This document shows positions 35,518 through 47,650 of a DNA stretch of 64,000 nucleotides, in pieces. The notes under the pieces are model-generated. The model did not search any database. It worked only from the letters and a program-made list of their open reading frames with translations, and had not been told where the DNA came from. The position numbers and the translations under genes are program-made. Source of the DNA: Quillaja saponaria (taxonomy: Eukaryota > Streptophyta > Magnoliopsida > Fabales > Quillajaceae). The first letter of the stretch is position 1. Each line of letters begins with the position of its first letter. Location: positions 34,531,235 through 34,595,234 of the forward strand of contig CM055607.1 in the NCBI GenBank assembly GCA_029379385.1, given 5' to 3'.

Positions 35518-38500
35518 TCCTCCTCCCTCTCTCTGTGTCTTGATCACCGAGTGCATGTGTTAAACAAAGGAGTTGCTGTGCTGCTAAAGATTGCAGACTC
35601 CCTGCTACTTATAGTTGCGGTTAAGGACGGTGAGTGATTAAAAAACTTTTGGCCGAATTAGAAACTTAGAATTTTTTTATTTTTTTATTTCTTTAGAGAA
35701 ACAAAAAGAGGAGGAAGAGCTAATGCATATAAGTTGACTCAAGGTGTTCGATTATTTACAACAATAAATATATTTATGCATAAAATAGTGCAAGTATATG
35801 AAATAAGACTCATTCTCATCCAAATTGCAACTTGATGCTGAACTAATAGTGCAAAACCACTTAAATATAGGGGAGGTATGGTGCTAACTGGCTAACTGCC
35901 CATTGTCTTTAAATTAGCGTAAAAAGGCTCCACCGATTTTCCTCAAAATTTCTAACAATAAAAAAATAATTTTAGGATGAAAGTAATATGATTATGCAGA
36001 CAAATTTATTGTACATCTTACTCAATGGTTATATGGAAGATAGTCGATTGCCTAACGGTTCAATCACAGTTGTTGAGGAGCAACAATATTTAGCACCATG
36101 TAAAGTCATATTAGGCTAGCACTTTCATTTTTTGTTTTTATTGACTTGGCTAACTTGAAGTGAGCAATTATGCAAATACTAGAATTCTTTTTTTTTTTCT
36201 TTTTTTTTTTTTCAAATACATGAGTACGGTCCAATTAAATTTCAAACAATTAACTCAGCAAAATATACTCAAATTTAAACACATTCACAATCCAAAGTTA
36301 AAACCTAAGGAATACCTCTCTATCTGTCAGAAAAATATATACATATATGAAATCTAAATGATGAAAAACAAAATCAGCAGCAACTCAACTTAATTAATGG
36401 CATATTAAACAGTCTCACAACCTCAATCCAATTATTTTAAGTTAACTTGCTGCCTCAGTTATATGATCCGTGGTACGGTAGAAATGCAAATAAATTGATA
36501 AGCAATCAATAAATTAATCAATCCAATGATTCAATGTATATCTTATTTTTGGTCAAGAAAACTGTACTTATTAGCAAAAAAGGAAAAAGAAAACTGTACT
36601 TTAAATATATACTGTATTCTATTAAAATGAGACGCTAAAGAAAACAGATAGAAGATTCTACTACATACTGTACTGATAAATCAAAGTCAATAAGTACAGG
36701 CAACAGAATAGAAAATCATGGTTATATAGTATTTGTATATATATAAATCATATTTTATAGGTAATAGTAACATGCAAGCGCTTAACATATGCAGCTCTAG
36801 AAACTTGTTTATCAAGAAATAGAAATTTTTATATCATGTTTTATCATTGACGAGAATTAACATTGTTGAGAAGTCAGCTTTTATAATGTGTAAAGCATAA
36901 TTCTGTCACGAGTAGATGCCATATATTATGCCATGACTTACGGGATTTCAGTTCTACTCATACGGCACATGGCTGATGGCATCCCTGGCGTCCTTCCACC
37001 CAATTAGTGATTCACAATCACAAATGGAGCCAAAATGTTGAATGAGAAGCATTAATGATCCAAGAGCTGCTCTGGATAATGCAATTTTCCACCATCTTTT
37101 AAGCATTTAATTTCTCAAGCTCTAGTGAAGGAAAACCTATACCTAAATATGTAAAGGAGAAATGATACTTGGGACATCTTTCCAAGACGTGTGTACAAGA
37201 ACACCTTTTTAAAAGTCATTGTGACATTTTTTTTATTCCAAAACTGCCAAAGTAAATTGACCCATATTTTACTAAAGTGCCATTGAAATGAGGTATGGTA
37301 TGCATATTCATCTAAATACTGATACTGTATATAGAGACAAAGTCTTAAGAAAAATGACAATTGAACTTCAAGGTCAAAGTCAGTAACATTTAACAGATTA
37401 TGGATTCCCACAAACACAAATGTAGTTAGGGTGTTTAATTAGGTTAATGTTATAATTAATCTATTATAAAATGCTAACTAACTGTCCCGGGACGTGCTTA
37501 AAACACAATTCTAGAGTAGACTTTTGGTGAAGATTAAAGTAATTGTTACTTTAGTAGCCGTTATAAGGCACAAAGTCAATGACAACCTAAGTAATATAAA
37601 CAAAAATAGCACAAGACAAATTGAAGGAACAAAAACTTATGAGGGATTTATTCCCTAAACCGATGGTTAAACAAACCAAAATAAGGCACGAAGTTGAATA
37701 TACATTGGGGACTGTGTGTGGTCAATCTCCCCCGGATGATGTTGCTATAGATTGTGAAGTGACAATTCAGTTGAGAGATGATAGGACCATTCAATTGGTG
37801 TCCATTTCAATTAGCGCCCGAAACTCAAAAAAGATTGTTTAGTTTTTGTCGTAACTCACCCATCATGGTTTCATTTTGGCCGGCATTCAAGTAGATAACA
37901 CTGCCAATCTAGTAAGAGGGAGGCAAAAATAATATATTAGTCAGTATCAATGAGTAAGAATCTAAGGAACTGCACCAGATATGTAAAAGAAATGCATACT
38001 AAGCAAAAAGAATTGTTTAAGATAGTTGTGAGTTGTGACCTTTGTGCCAATACGAAACAAGAGATACTTGCAAAATCTGTAAGAATATGCAGTAGAACTT
38101 TAGAATGGCAAATAAAAGAACAGATGTAACACCAAAATTAAATAAGTCTAACAGTGGACACTAGAGCAATGTGATGGCACAACCACAGAGCAGGAGCTGC
38201 CTCTTCAAAGGCATGATGATTTGAAGAGTATATCACATGTATATGTGAGTTCAACTGAGTAATCAATAGTGGCCATTTAGAGGGATCAGTTAAGTAACAA
38301 CACAATATATGACTTCCCTTGCTAGCATAGCAAGCAAATCATTTACTTTAGGCATATAAGACTTGTTACTTCTCGGATGCTTCTTTAGGAAAAAGACATA
38401 ATAAGCACACATTTTCATTTTCATAACAACACCATTGAACATTAAGAATTTTTTTTTTCTTTGCTTTAGCACCTGTGATAAGCAGCACAAAATATTTGAC

Positions 38501-39172
38501 AATCAATGCAAAAATGAAAATCATTTTTGCATCTATATTTATCCCTGTATCACTCAGCAATTTGTTAAAAAGTATATACTCCTTGAGAAATGTTGTGGAA
38601 AATCAGCATTATCAACACCTACATGGCTACATAATCAACCTATCAACAAATGTGAAGCAGCAGCAGCAATGCTGAAATGAGCATTACGAAAGTGGTAAAG
38701 GTGAAGCCAAATTCAAGCAAATTCGTTCTAAATCTGGATTGCATAAAGAGAGGAGTCTGTCCTACCCAGTGGAAAAGCATATAAACAGTAAGGAACTTAA
38801 GTCCTGTTCTTAACTTATAAGCCTAGAATATTGAATGCTTACAGGGCTATAATCTGCCCTGAGTATGAAAATCTATTCACTACCAAATGAATATAAAAAT
38901 TGAACTTGTTTGAACCAAAAGTTTCAGAAGCCCCTCACATAACAAGAACACAAGTGAAGATTGACCGAAAAGGCTAAATTCAAACAAACTCCAATCCAAA
39001 CAAATACAAACCCTCCAAAAATTGGCTGAGTTTGTCTAGGGATGGGCTCCTATATGCCCATATGATACCGGGGCACAGTACCTATTCTCCAAGTAACTTA
39101 TGTATATAGTGGGATGAGCTTGATTCATATAATAAAAGTCATGAAATGAATGTACATTGGAACTCTCCTTCA
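35518..39172. other. Intergenic DNA, AT-rich, no convincing gene
   Basis: The expansin promoter lies at the left end (CTACTTATAGTTGC, minus-strand TATA-like, about 35610). The rest is AT-rich with T-rich runs (about 36188-36211). A short plus-strand frame (from about 37639, containing CGQSPPDDVAIDCEVTIQL) is protein-like in part but resembles nothing I know and has no partner exons, so I do not call it a gene. The right end is the 3' UTR of the coiled-coil gene. Confidence 0.5.
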
Positions 39173-39966
39173 CTAATCAATACGAGTTTGCTGAAGTAAA
39201 TATCGAGCATTATGCAGAACAGAATTAGCTTCCTCATTTGAGGCATCAAGTGACCGCAAATACTTGATTTCTTCCTGCCATTTCTCAATTTGTTCCTTAT
39301 GTACCCTGAAGAGAGCGGACAAAAGCAACTAAGTTTAAAAAATCCAATTATCCTCAGCTAAATTTTAATTGTCAACCTATAACTTACATAATCAACCGCT
39401 CCTCAAATTGGTCACTCAGCTCCTTAAAGAGCGTTTTCCCTGCTTCCAGCAGCTCAGATACCTGCATGAATTGATGAGTAACAATATCAAAGAGCTGAAA
39501 AGCAAGAGTTTGCACAACCACTTGTATCTCTATAGAAGACATTGAATTGGATAACATATAAAATCATCTATTTAGTTTCACTTGACGAGGTTATCATCTT
39601 ATCTACAGACTACAGCCAAATTGACAGGTTTTTCTCATTATAGCAAGTAGATGACTTACACAATGAAATGAAAGATGGTTTACTGACATTATTGATTATG
39701 AAACTATATACAGCAATGTAATCTAGTACACTACCATCTGAGTGAACTGCTCGATTTTCTCAAGAATGTGAGAGATATTAAACTCCATCTCCTCAGATCC
39801 AGTAATTGTTGCCTCAGATTCTTCCTTTTCTACTATCCTTGAATCTGCTTCATCTACTTCCTTCTCCTCCATCTATAAAATAAAGATAAAAAAAAAATTA
39901 ATACAAATAGTAAAAAGGCTAAAGACTTCTTAACTCAAAAAGAAAATTCATTACATCAGGTTTCAT
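39173..39966 (-). CDS. Small coiled-coil protein of unknown function
   Basis: Not a family I can name. Minus-strand coding exons 39966-39955, 39872-39735, 39461-39388 and 39305-39173 give 118 aa, all with GT-AG borders. After an acidic N-terminus (MKPDMEEKEVDEADSR) the protein is almost wholly alpha-helical with heptad-like spacing: MEFNISHILEKIEQFTQMV, SELLEAGKTLFKELSDQFEE and HKEQIEKWQEEIKYLRSL, ending NARYLLQQTRID. This suggests a coiled-coil subunit of a larger complex. Two leader exons lie upstream (40024 to the donor, and one ending at 40537). The first coding exon has only four codons, and an overlapping upstream ORF (40003-39956) precedes it. If translation starts at the next Met, the protein is 114 aa. 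The promoter side has TGGGCC/GGCCCA elements near 40790. Confidence 0.7.
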
Positions 39967-40003
39967 CCGTTTCCCTTGTAGCTTCAGTCCCTGAGCTCTC
40001 CAT
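39956..40003 (-). other. 15-codon upstream ORF overlapping the coiled-coil gene start
   Basis: In the second leader exon, ATG at 40003 opens MESSGTEATRETDET and stops at 39956, after the main ATG (39966) and in another frame. Its acidic, Ser/Thr-rich composition looks like a natural N-terminus of this protein, so a one-base change in this exon may have separated it from the main frame. Alternatively it is a genuine regulatory uORF. Confidence 0.4.
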
Positions 40004-42409
40004 TCCTACTTTTGTTCTTGAAGGCTGCAGATGAATGGTAAAAAAAAAATTAAAAAAATTGTAAAGAAACACTATAGCTGTAATAAAGAATCAAACGAGA
40101 AATCAACACACAAATCTGCACAATGTCAATTAACTACAAGGTGTTTGTATCAATGCCAAGCATAATCACATCGCAAAGTTTCACAAAATTAACAGCTTCC
40201 AACAAATACAGAGAAAAAAACGCCTAGTACCTAAGTTTTGAGAAATTCTGAAGTAAAATGGCGTAGAAAGCATTTACATTACAAGTTCTAGAAACAAAGC
40301 AATTCAACCAAAAAAACCTAAAATTCATCACAGACAAAGAGGGTAAGAAATTGAGATTAAACGCTAGTACTAAAATTTCATAAAAAAAGGAATGAAACTC
40401 AGATTCGCAGAAGATGATTGATTCAAACCATAAAATCAGAGAGAAAATTTTGAGTAGCTGATCAGAAAGGAATTCTGTGATTTACATCGTAAATCTAAAC
40501 AAAATGAGAATGAAGCGCAAACGCAAATGATTTTACCTGTAATCCCAACTGATTGAAATTTCGTTGTAAGTCTAGGATTGATGAATCTTTGAATGGTTTC
40601 TTGCTTCTGGTTCCGACTGAGAGCGAGGACGAAGAAAACGAATCGACGAAAGCTTTAAAGTTATGCTCAAATTTTCAAAAACCGCAATCTGTTTTCTGAG
40701 TTCTGAAATGCGCGCGCGTTTTAACAGGACCAAAAATCCCGGGCCATGAATCTGGGCATAACGGGCTGGAACTTATTGGGCTTTTAGCAGTAAGGCCCAA
40801 AATTTTTTGCCCAATAATCTTCACACTGGCTATGTAATGGGCAGTTGGGTACGGTTTCTTTGGATGTGTTAAATGTTAAGCAAAAATACACTTTTGCCGT
40901 GTGGGGTGGAAACTGGAAAGTACTCGCAATAACGACTCAAGCTTGCCAAACAAGTCTTAAAGGAGAATTAATACCAACCTTGCACGTTGCTGATGGCAAT
41001 TCCGAATTGGTACCGTTTGTTTTCCTTTTTGCTGTTTCTTTGTCAAAAGGGAAAGAAGACTATATATATTATGTGTACACAACTTACAAATATTGCACCA
41101 ATATCAAAGAAATGATTAATAGAAACTAATATATTTATATATCTCCAATTTTGTTTTAAAAGAAAAAAACCAAGAAGGAAAAAGAATAAATATAGTTGGC
41201 CTAGATCTGTTGCTGGTCTGCTTAGTTTTCTTACATAACAAGATATATGGTAGTTTTCTGTTGGTAAAAAAATAAATATACTGTTATGATATTGAGTGGT
41301 TCAGGAGTATTTGTTATTTCGATTTATTTAAGTGTTTATTCTCTCATTTATCCTCTCAATAAAAATAAATAAATAAATGTGATCTTTGTCAACACAAATT
41401 GAGTTAATCCTATACATTTTAACACGATGGTTATCAGGTAAATGGAAAATTGTTTATTGAAAAAAGGTGTATAGGAATTTTACTGATCCTGCTACTACTC
41501 AAATTTCAAGTTTTGCATTTACTCAATTTAATTATATTTATTGTGCCAGTGAAACTAACAATTAGTTGACTCAAGATGCAAATAGTTAGATATTGAATAC
41601 TCATCTATCATGCTCTTTCATCTGAACCTAGCTAACTAGCTAAGTACTAATTAGATTATCTTGGAATATCAAATTCTAATTTATTTAGTTTTTTCATTTT
41701 TTCACTTGCAACCATCCAAAAGTTTGCAAGTACCATGAGTATGTAACTTACCCTAATTTCATCCAAAATCTCCATACTCCATACTGTTAATTTTATATGA
41801 GAAATGAAGAGAATCGATTATCATGAGAGAGAGGAGAAGAATGAGACAAAAGTTTACATGGTTCAACTATGGAGGCCTAATCCACTGACACAATGCCCTA
41901 GATCTAGCATATTCTTTATTCACTTTTGATGTATCCATAACAATGAGTTGCACTCACTTATACAGAGTGTAAATTATATAAGATAAATAGAATTAAATAT
42001 AATAGAGTCAATTATGCTAATTATGAGAGAGAATCACTCCAATTGATGAAAGAAAATCATGTTGACATTTGGTCTACCTTACATTAATCTTGGAGATAAT
42101 ATGTGCTCATGATTCTTGATGAATGATTTTTGCCTTAATACATATTCATCCAAATGGGAAATCTTAATAAATATACATAGTTCCGTCCAATTACACACAA
42201 TACCTTTTACACAAGTGGGACAAACTCTTTCTTCTTTACAGAAGATAATGATGATACACATACGTAAAACTAAGAACTAATCCCTTCATTTTCTCAGCCC
42301 CTATATAAACCCCAATATTTCCACACATGACAAAAACATTTTCCTATTCTCAAATTAATTCTCCTTTTGCTTTCTTCTTTAGCTATAAATATAGCTATAT
42401 AATTTAGCA
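39967..42409. other. Leader of the coiled-coil gene and intergenic DNA up to the mannanase cluster
   Basis: The coiled-coil gene leader extends to about 40680. A divergent housekeeping-type promoter follows, with GGGCATAACGGG, TTATTGGGCTTTT and AAGGCCCAAAA at 40740-40800. From about 41100 to 42290 the sequence is AT-rich without a protein-like frame. A 94-codon plus-strand frame at 40845-41129 lacks family resemblance and is not called. Confidence 0.5.
42302..42309 (+). promoter_or_regulatory. TATA box of mannanase copy 1
   Basis: TATATAAA in the context CCCCTATATAAACCCC, 100 bp upstream of the copy 1 ATG. The same core (CCCTATATAAACC) precedes copy 2, showing that the promoter was duplicated with the gene. 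Confidence 0.7.
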
Positions 42410-44143
42410 ATGGCAAGAAAGTGTGTTTGGTTTGGTTGCGGTAGCATTGGTTGTGTAATGGGAATTGTGAGAGTAGTAATGGTAGTGATCGATCAGGCAC
42501 AGCCAAATACGGTGGATCAAATGGTTTTTGTTGGAAGAAGTGGAACTAAATTTGTTTTGGATGGTGAGCCATCATCCGACCCTTCCACAAGATCCAAAGT
42601 CACTCAAACTTTTCAAGACGCTTCGCAATATGGTTTGACTATTACAAGAACTTGGGCTTTCAGCGATGGTGGTTCTAGACCACTTCAGATTTCTCCCGGT
42701 TCTTATAACGAAGACATGTTCAAGGTACGTATAATAGTTTACATATTACATTAATGTGTATTAACTGAAAATTAATATCTCCTACAGTACTGACAGTGGA
42801 TGAAATAATAACTCTTACACTTTGTAGGGGCTGGACTTTGTGATCTCAGAAGCTGGTAAACATGGGGTACGTCTGATACTGAGCTTGGTGAATAGCTGGA
42901 ATGATTTTGGAGGAAAACACCAATATGTTCAGTGGGCAAGTGATCGTGGTCTGTACATGAAGAATGATGATGACTTTTATTCACACAGTATTGTCAAACA
43001 GTACTACAAAAATCATGTGAAGGTGAGCAGCAGTACAAATTAAATTTAGTAATGAGCATCGTGCAAAAACATGATCTTAATTTCTTCGATCATAAATAAG
43101 CTTGGGTTGGAGATCGAGTAGTACTCTTGCTCATGTTAGAGATATATATGTACTTAATGCAAGCAGTGCTCACTAGAATAAACTTAATAACTAGGGTGGC
43201 ATGCAAGGATGATTCAAGTATTTTTGCATTGGAACTTATAAATGAACCTCGCTCCCAATCTGACAACTGTCGTCGAAAAATTCAGGTTTGCTAGCTAATT
43301 TTGGAATTTTATGCATATGTTAAGAATAAAAAGGAAGGCTTGGTTTTGGTGATGATGCATATATATATATTTTGTTTATGTCATTTAACAGGAATGGGTA
43401 AGAGAAATGGCTGCACATGTTGAGTCCATTGATGGAAAGCATTTACTTGAAGTAGGGATGGAAGGTTTTTATGGTGAAACAATGCCAGAAAGGAAGCAAT
43501 ACAATCCTGGATACCAAGTTGGAACTGATTTCATTTCCAACAATCAAGTTCCTGAAATTGATTTTGCCACAATTCATCTATACCCAGAACAATGGTAACT
43601 CATTTGTTAATTCTGATTTATACTGAAACATGATTATATTAAAATCACAGAGAAGACGCACCCATTAACATTAGATCCGCTCAAATTTATGTTTCGCGAG
43701 TAACATTTTTGTGTTTACTTTTAATCTTTAACCCATATTGAAGAAAAACTATTTTAGAATTAGTAATAACATGAACAATGGATATGCAATTATCGGGCTC
43801 GAGTGATGAGGCCCAAGCTGCATTTGTTGATAGATGGATCCAAGCCCATATACAACTCAAGTGATGTGCTAAGAAAGCCCATTATTATTTCTGAATTTGG
43901 CAAGTCTTCAAGGACACACCAGGTTACAGTTTGGAGAAAAGAGATGGTTATTTTGGGAAGCTATACAATGCAATATACAGTAGTGCAAGTGGTGGGGGCC
44001 CATGTTCTGGTGGACTTTTCTGGCAGTTGATGACCCAAGGAATGGACAACATGAGAGATGGATATGAAGTTATTTTGGCAGAGAGCCCTTCAACTGCTAA
44101 TGTTAATGCTCAACAATCTCACATAGATGAACAAAGTGTCTAG
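42410..44143 (+). pseudogene. Mannan endo-1,4-beta-mannosidase (GH5), copy 1, disabled
   Basis: Related to secreted plant GH5_7 endo-beta-mannanases that cut wall mannans. Recognisable exons: 42410-42724, 42828-43022, about 43164-43284, 43392-43597 and about 43790-44143. Lesions: the signal-peptide frame is lost (the hydrophobic [10 protein letters not shown] runs in another frame and hits a stop); about 15 codons between DGE and PSSDPS are missing, including the GFNAYW strand; the third exon's acceptor and frame do not fit; the last acceptor, expected as GCAG, reads GCAA (43786-43789); two bases are missing near 43855 and two extra near 43915. Catalytic pieces remain readable (ELINEPR acid/base; ISEFG nucleophile). 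Together these make function very unlikely. Confidence 0.88.
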
Positions 44144-45447
44144 TCTTCTATTTAAATTGTATCCTATTTTTATGTAGCTATGAGATAAATTGCTATTACA
44201 TTTTGTGTATGAAAAAAAATTTAACAATGTCTAAATTTTTTTTTAATTAATAGTAATAATATATACGAGATATTTCATCTTATTTTTCTTAATAATTTTT
44301 AGACATTGTACATATTTTGATTCATTTCTTATCAATTTAAAATCATTTACTTTCAAATCGTGTATTACTGAAAGAGACAATTTAAGAATAATTTAAAATC
44401 AACTTTAATAATTCTCTACCTGAAAATGGATTCAGAATATATTTTTTAAAGTAAATTTTCATTCACTTGATGATCTTGTAAACAAATTAAATTTATATAG
44501 AATCAAATCCTTATGCATGAAAGTTAATTTTATACTATTATTGACATTGATGATAAGAAAATGCAGTTGACTAGTTACCCCTTAGTTTTCTTAGAGAACA
44601 AGCAAGCTAATATGTATGCCAATTTCCTTAAACAGTGTGTGTGAGTATATATCTTCAGATTAACACTGATGGCTTGTTGTGATGAAGTTGTTATCAAAGT
44701 TAGAAAGTTATAAAAGAGGTGAAAATGTGTTTCCCTTTATGAACCTTCTGATCAAATTCATGCCAATATGTAGCAAAAAGAAAACCTTAATCATGATGTA
44801 TAGTTCAAAACTTCATACTAATTTCAGGGCAAGGAGCAACATTCTTTCCTTCTTTCTCTATTTTTTTTCTTCATACAATTGAGTATTTATAAATTAAAAA
44901 CCGAACTCGGGGTTATATTCTTTACAATTATTTTAATTTATATATATATTTTTTAAATACAATCTATTTATTGTTATTATTTTATTTTATTTTTGAAATC
45001 TTTGTTAAATTCAAGTAATACTAAAAACCAAACCCTCTTACCATAACCGCCATTATAATTCTTATGAAGATTAGTTTTGGTATAAAATAAACCTACTTCA
45101 AAACAATATAATAAAAGATGGTGCTGACTGATTTTAACTACACGTAAATTCCCATTCAAGATGATAATTTTTCTTTTTCTTATTTTGGGTAAGAGTGGGA
45201 CCAACTATTTATTCCAAGTTTCTAACCAATAAAATTATCCACTTCCTTTGAGCTACTAATACGAATCGTTTTATTAGCTTAGTCCCTATATAAACCTCAC
45301 TAGGGTTGTCAATATTTCAGCTTAAGTGGTATGTGTTGCACGAAAGTTCTATGTTTTTTCTTTGTCCTCTTTATGTTCTACAAATTGTTTTTGTTGAATA
45401 ATATATATTTATTTATTTTTATACAAATTTTCAGGGCTAATTAAGCA
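44144..45447. other. Spacer between the two mannanase copies
   Basis: AT-rich sequence with no supported gene. Its right end carries the copy 2 promoter. No clear trace of the duplication breakpoint is visible. Confidence 0.5.
45287..45294 (+). promoter_or_regulatory. TATA box of mannanase copy 2
   Basis: TATATAAA in TCCCTATATAAACCTC, 154 bp upstream of the copy 2 ATG. It is preceded by TAGCTTAG and resembles the copy 1 promoter core. Confidence 0.7.
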
Positions 45448-47285
45448 ATGGCAGGGAACTCTGTTTTGGTTTTGTTAGCTTTGATTGTGGTAGCTTTTGT
45501 TGTGCAACATGGGAAATGTGAGAGTGGTAGGACAAATAAATTTATTGGAAGAAATGGAACACGACTTTACTTTGGATGGGAAGTCATTTTACTTGAATGG
45601 ATTCAATGCTTATTGGTTAATGTACAAGGCATCCGATCCATCTTCAAGATTTGAGGTTACTAAAACTTTCCAAGAAGCTTCACTGTCTGATCATTTGAAT
45701 GTTGCAAGAACTTGGGCTTTCAGTGATGGTGGTTATAGACCGCTTCAAATCTCTCCCGGATTCTACAACGAAGATATGTTTAAAGTACTATATCTTATAT
45801 TTTTTTAATATTCAATTAAATGAGTACTATGACTATGAGTTATAGTCCGAGATAATTGAGCATTATATATGTTTGACAATTTGCTTGAGCGTTACATATG
45901 TATATTATGCAAAAATTGGTTTAAGTTTTCTGGAATGGTATTTTTTTTTTTTTTTTTTGGTGTTCTAATGTTTGTAGTAATTAATTAATTTTTGTAGGGG
46001 TTGGACTTTGTGATCTCAGAAGCTAGTAAATATGGTGTGAAGTTGATACTAAGCTTGGTGAACAATTGGAACGATTTTGGAGGCAAAGCCCAGTATGTTC
46101 AATGGGCAAAGGAACGTGGGCAGTATATAAAGCAAAGATGATGATTTCTTTACACATCCTATTGTCAAACAATACTACAAAAATCATGTCAAGGTGACCA
46201 AAGATGAGCACATATTAAGAATTTGTTATTCTTTCTCTATTTTGGTCTAATAATATCTTTTGTGTTATTATTATTAATTTCTTCTATTTTTGTCATTTTG
46301 ACTCAATATTAAAAATATGTAATAATTTTTGCAGTCCTTGCTCACTAGAATCAACTCAATAACCCAAGTGGCATATAAAGACGATCCTATCATTTTTGGA
46401 TGGGAACTTATGAATGAACCTCGTTATCAGTCTAACAACTTCTTACACACAAATTCAGGTCTCTTTCTCTTTTTAATTTCACACACATTCAATCTATATT
46501 GGCATTGTCCTTAATTTATTTATTTATTTTGGAAAATACCAATTATACTCTGATTTTCATATTTATCATTCTTTGTACAGGAATGGGTTGGTGAAATGGC
46601 TGCATATGTTAAATCCATTGATGAAAAGCATTTATTGGAAATAGGTCTTGAAGGGTTTTATGGTGAAACAATTCCAGACAGGAAAAAGTACAATCCTGCT
46701 GGATACACAATTGGAACTGATTTCATTTCCAACAATCAAATTCCTCAAGTTGATTTTGCAACAATCCATTTATACAACTGGTAACTCCTTTTATTCTTCG
46801 TGTTGAATAATGTAAAATCAAATTATTGTGTATAAGCAGCGATTATCATCATTTTTTAAGAAGAATAAATCTTTATGGCAAGCAATCAGCAAATAACCAG
46901 GTTGTAAATTAACAAGGGAAGTAATTTGTGCAGGCTAAATGCCTCAGATGAGGTCCAAGATGCTTTTGTTGATAACTGGGTTAATTTCCATATTCAGGAC
47001 TCAAACAATGTGCTAAAAAAGCCAATCCTTATTGCTGAGTTTGGTATGTCTTCAACATCACAAGGGTACAATGTGGAAAAGAGGGACAATTATTATAGAA
47101 AGCTATACAATATGATATACAACAGTGCAAAAAGTGGAGGCCCATGTAAAGGTGGGATTTTCTGGCAACTCATGATCGAAGAAATGAAAGAAATGGGAGA
47201 TGGATATGAAGTTATTTTGGCAGAGAGCCCTTCAACTGCTAAAGTCATTCTTGAGCAATCTCAAAAGTTATCCTCTCTCACATAG
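45448..47285 (+). pseudogene. Mannan endo-1,4-beta-mannosidase (GH5), copy 2, frame-disrupted
   Basis: GH5 endo-beta-mannanase with exons 45448-45784, 45998-46193, 46335-46458, 46581-46780 and 46934-47285. The signal peptide is intact ([20 protein letters not shown]). Catalytic regions are present: [26 protein letters not shown] with the acid/base Glu, and LIAEFGMSS with the nucleophile Glu. All splice sites look good, but each of exons 1-3 is one base too long: an extra C near 45565, an extra A near 46135 and an extra base at about 46441-46455. Without those bases the product would be about 401 aa, a normal mannanase length. So it is either a young pseudogene or a working gene with three sequence errors. 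In Arabidopsis MAN1 (At1g02310, from memory) lies near the HCA59 and germin genes, as here. Confidence 0.75.
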
Positions 47286-47650
47286 CAGAAAAGTGTATCC
47301 ATTAAAAGTTTCCTATTTTTGTTGTAGCAATGAGATAAATTGCTACCACATTTAGTGCAAGGAAAATAACAATGAATCTCTTTATCTATAATCTTCATGA
47401 TGAGCACATATTCAGAAATAATTGGCTTACTTGAAAATCTGTACAAGACAAAATTCACTATGTCTTGAATGATAGATTAACTTGTGTATCATTGTTAACA
47501 CTGAAGATTCAGATAAAAACTTCTTGGTCCATCATTCAACACCATATCTGAAGAATCTGAACAAAAGCATGAAATCTAGTATGTTACCGCTGTGTCACAG
47601 AGAGGATCTCTGATGCCTCGTTATGCATCACCTGCTGATAATAATCACCA
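47286..47650. other. Intergenic DNA, no gene seen
   Basis: 3' region of mannanase copy 2 and of the AGPase relic, which converge. Nothing else is recognisable. Confidence 0.5.

Noticed and set aside
35518..35556. Upstream in-frame ATG of the expansin gene (35556)
   Set aside because: It would add a charged 13-residue stretch before a standard signal peptide; the downstream ATG gives the normal expansin start.
37639..37842. Short plus-strand ORF with CGQSPPDDVAIDC
   Set aside because: About 67 codons, no family resemblance, no splice partners and no promoter signs; kept only as a note in the intergenic entry.
40845..41129. 94-codon plus-strand ORF
   Set aside because: Composition and lack of any recognisable motif suggest chance; it lies in the divergent promoter side of the coiled-coil gene.
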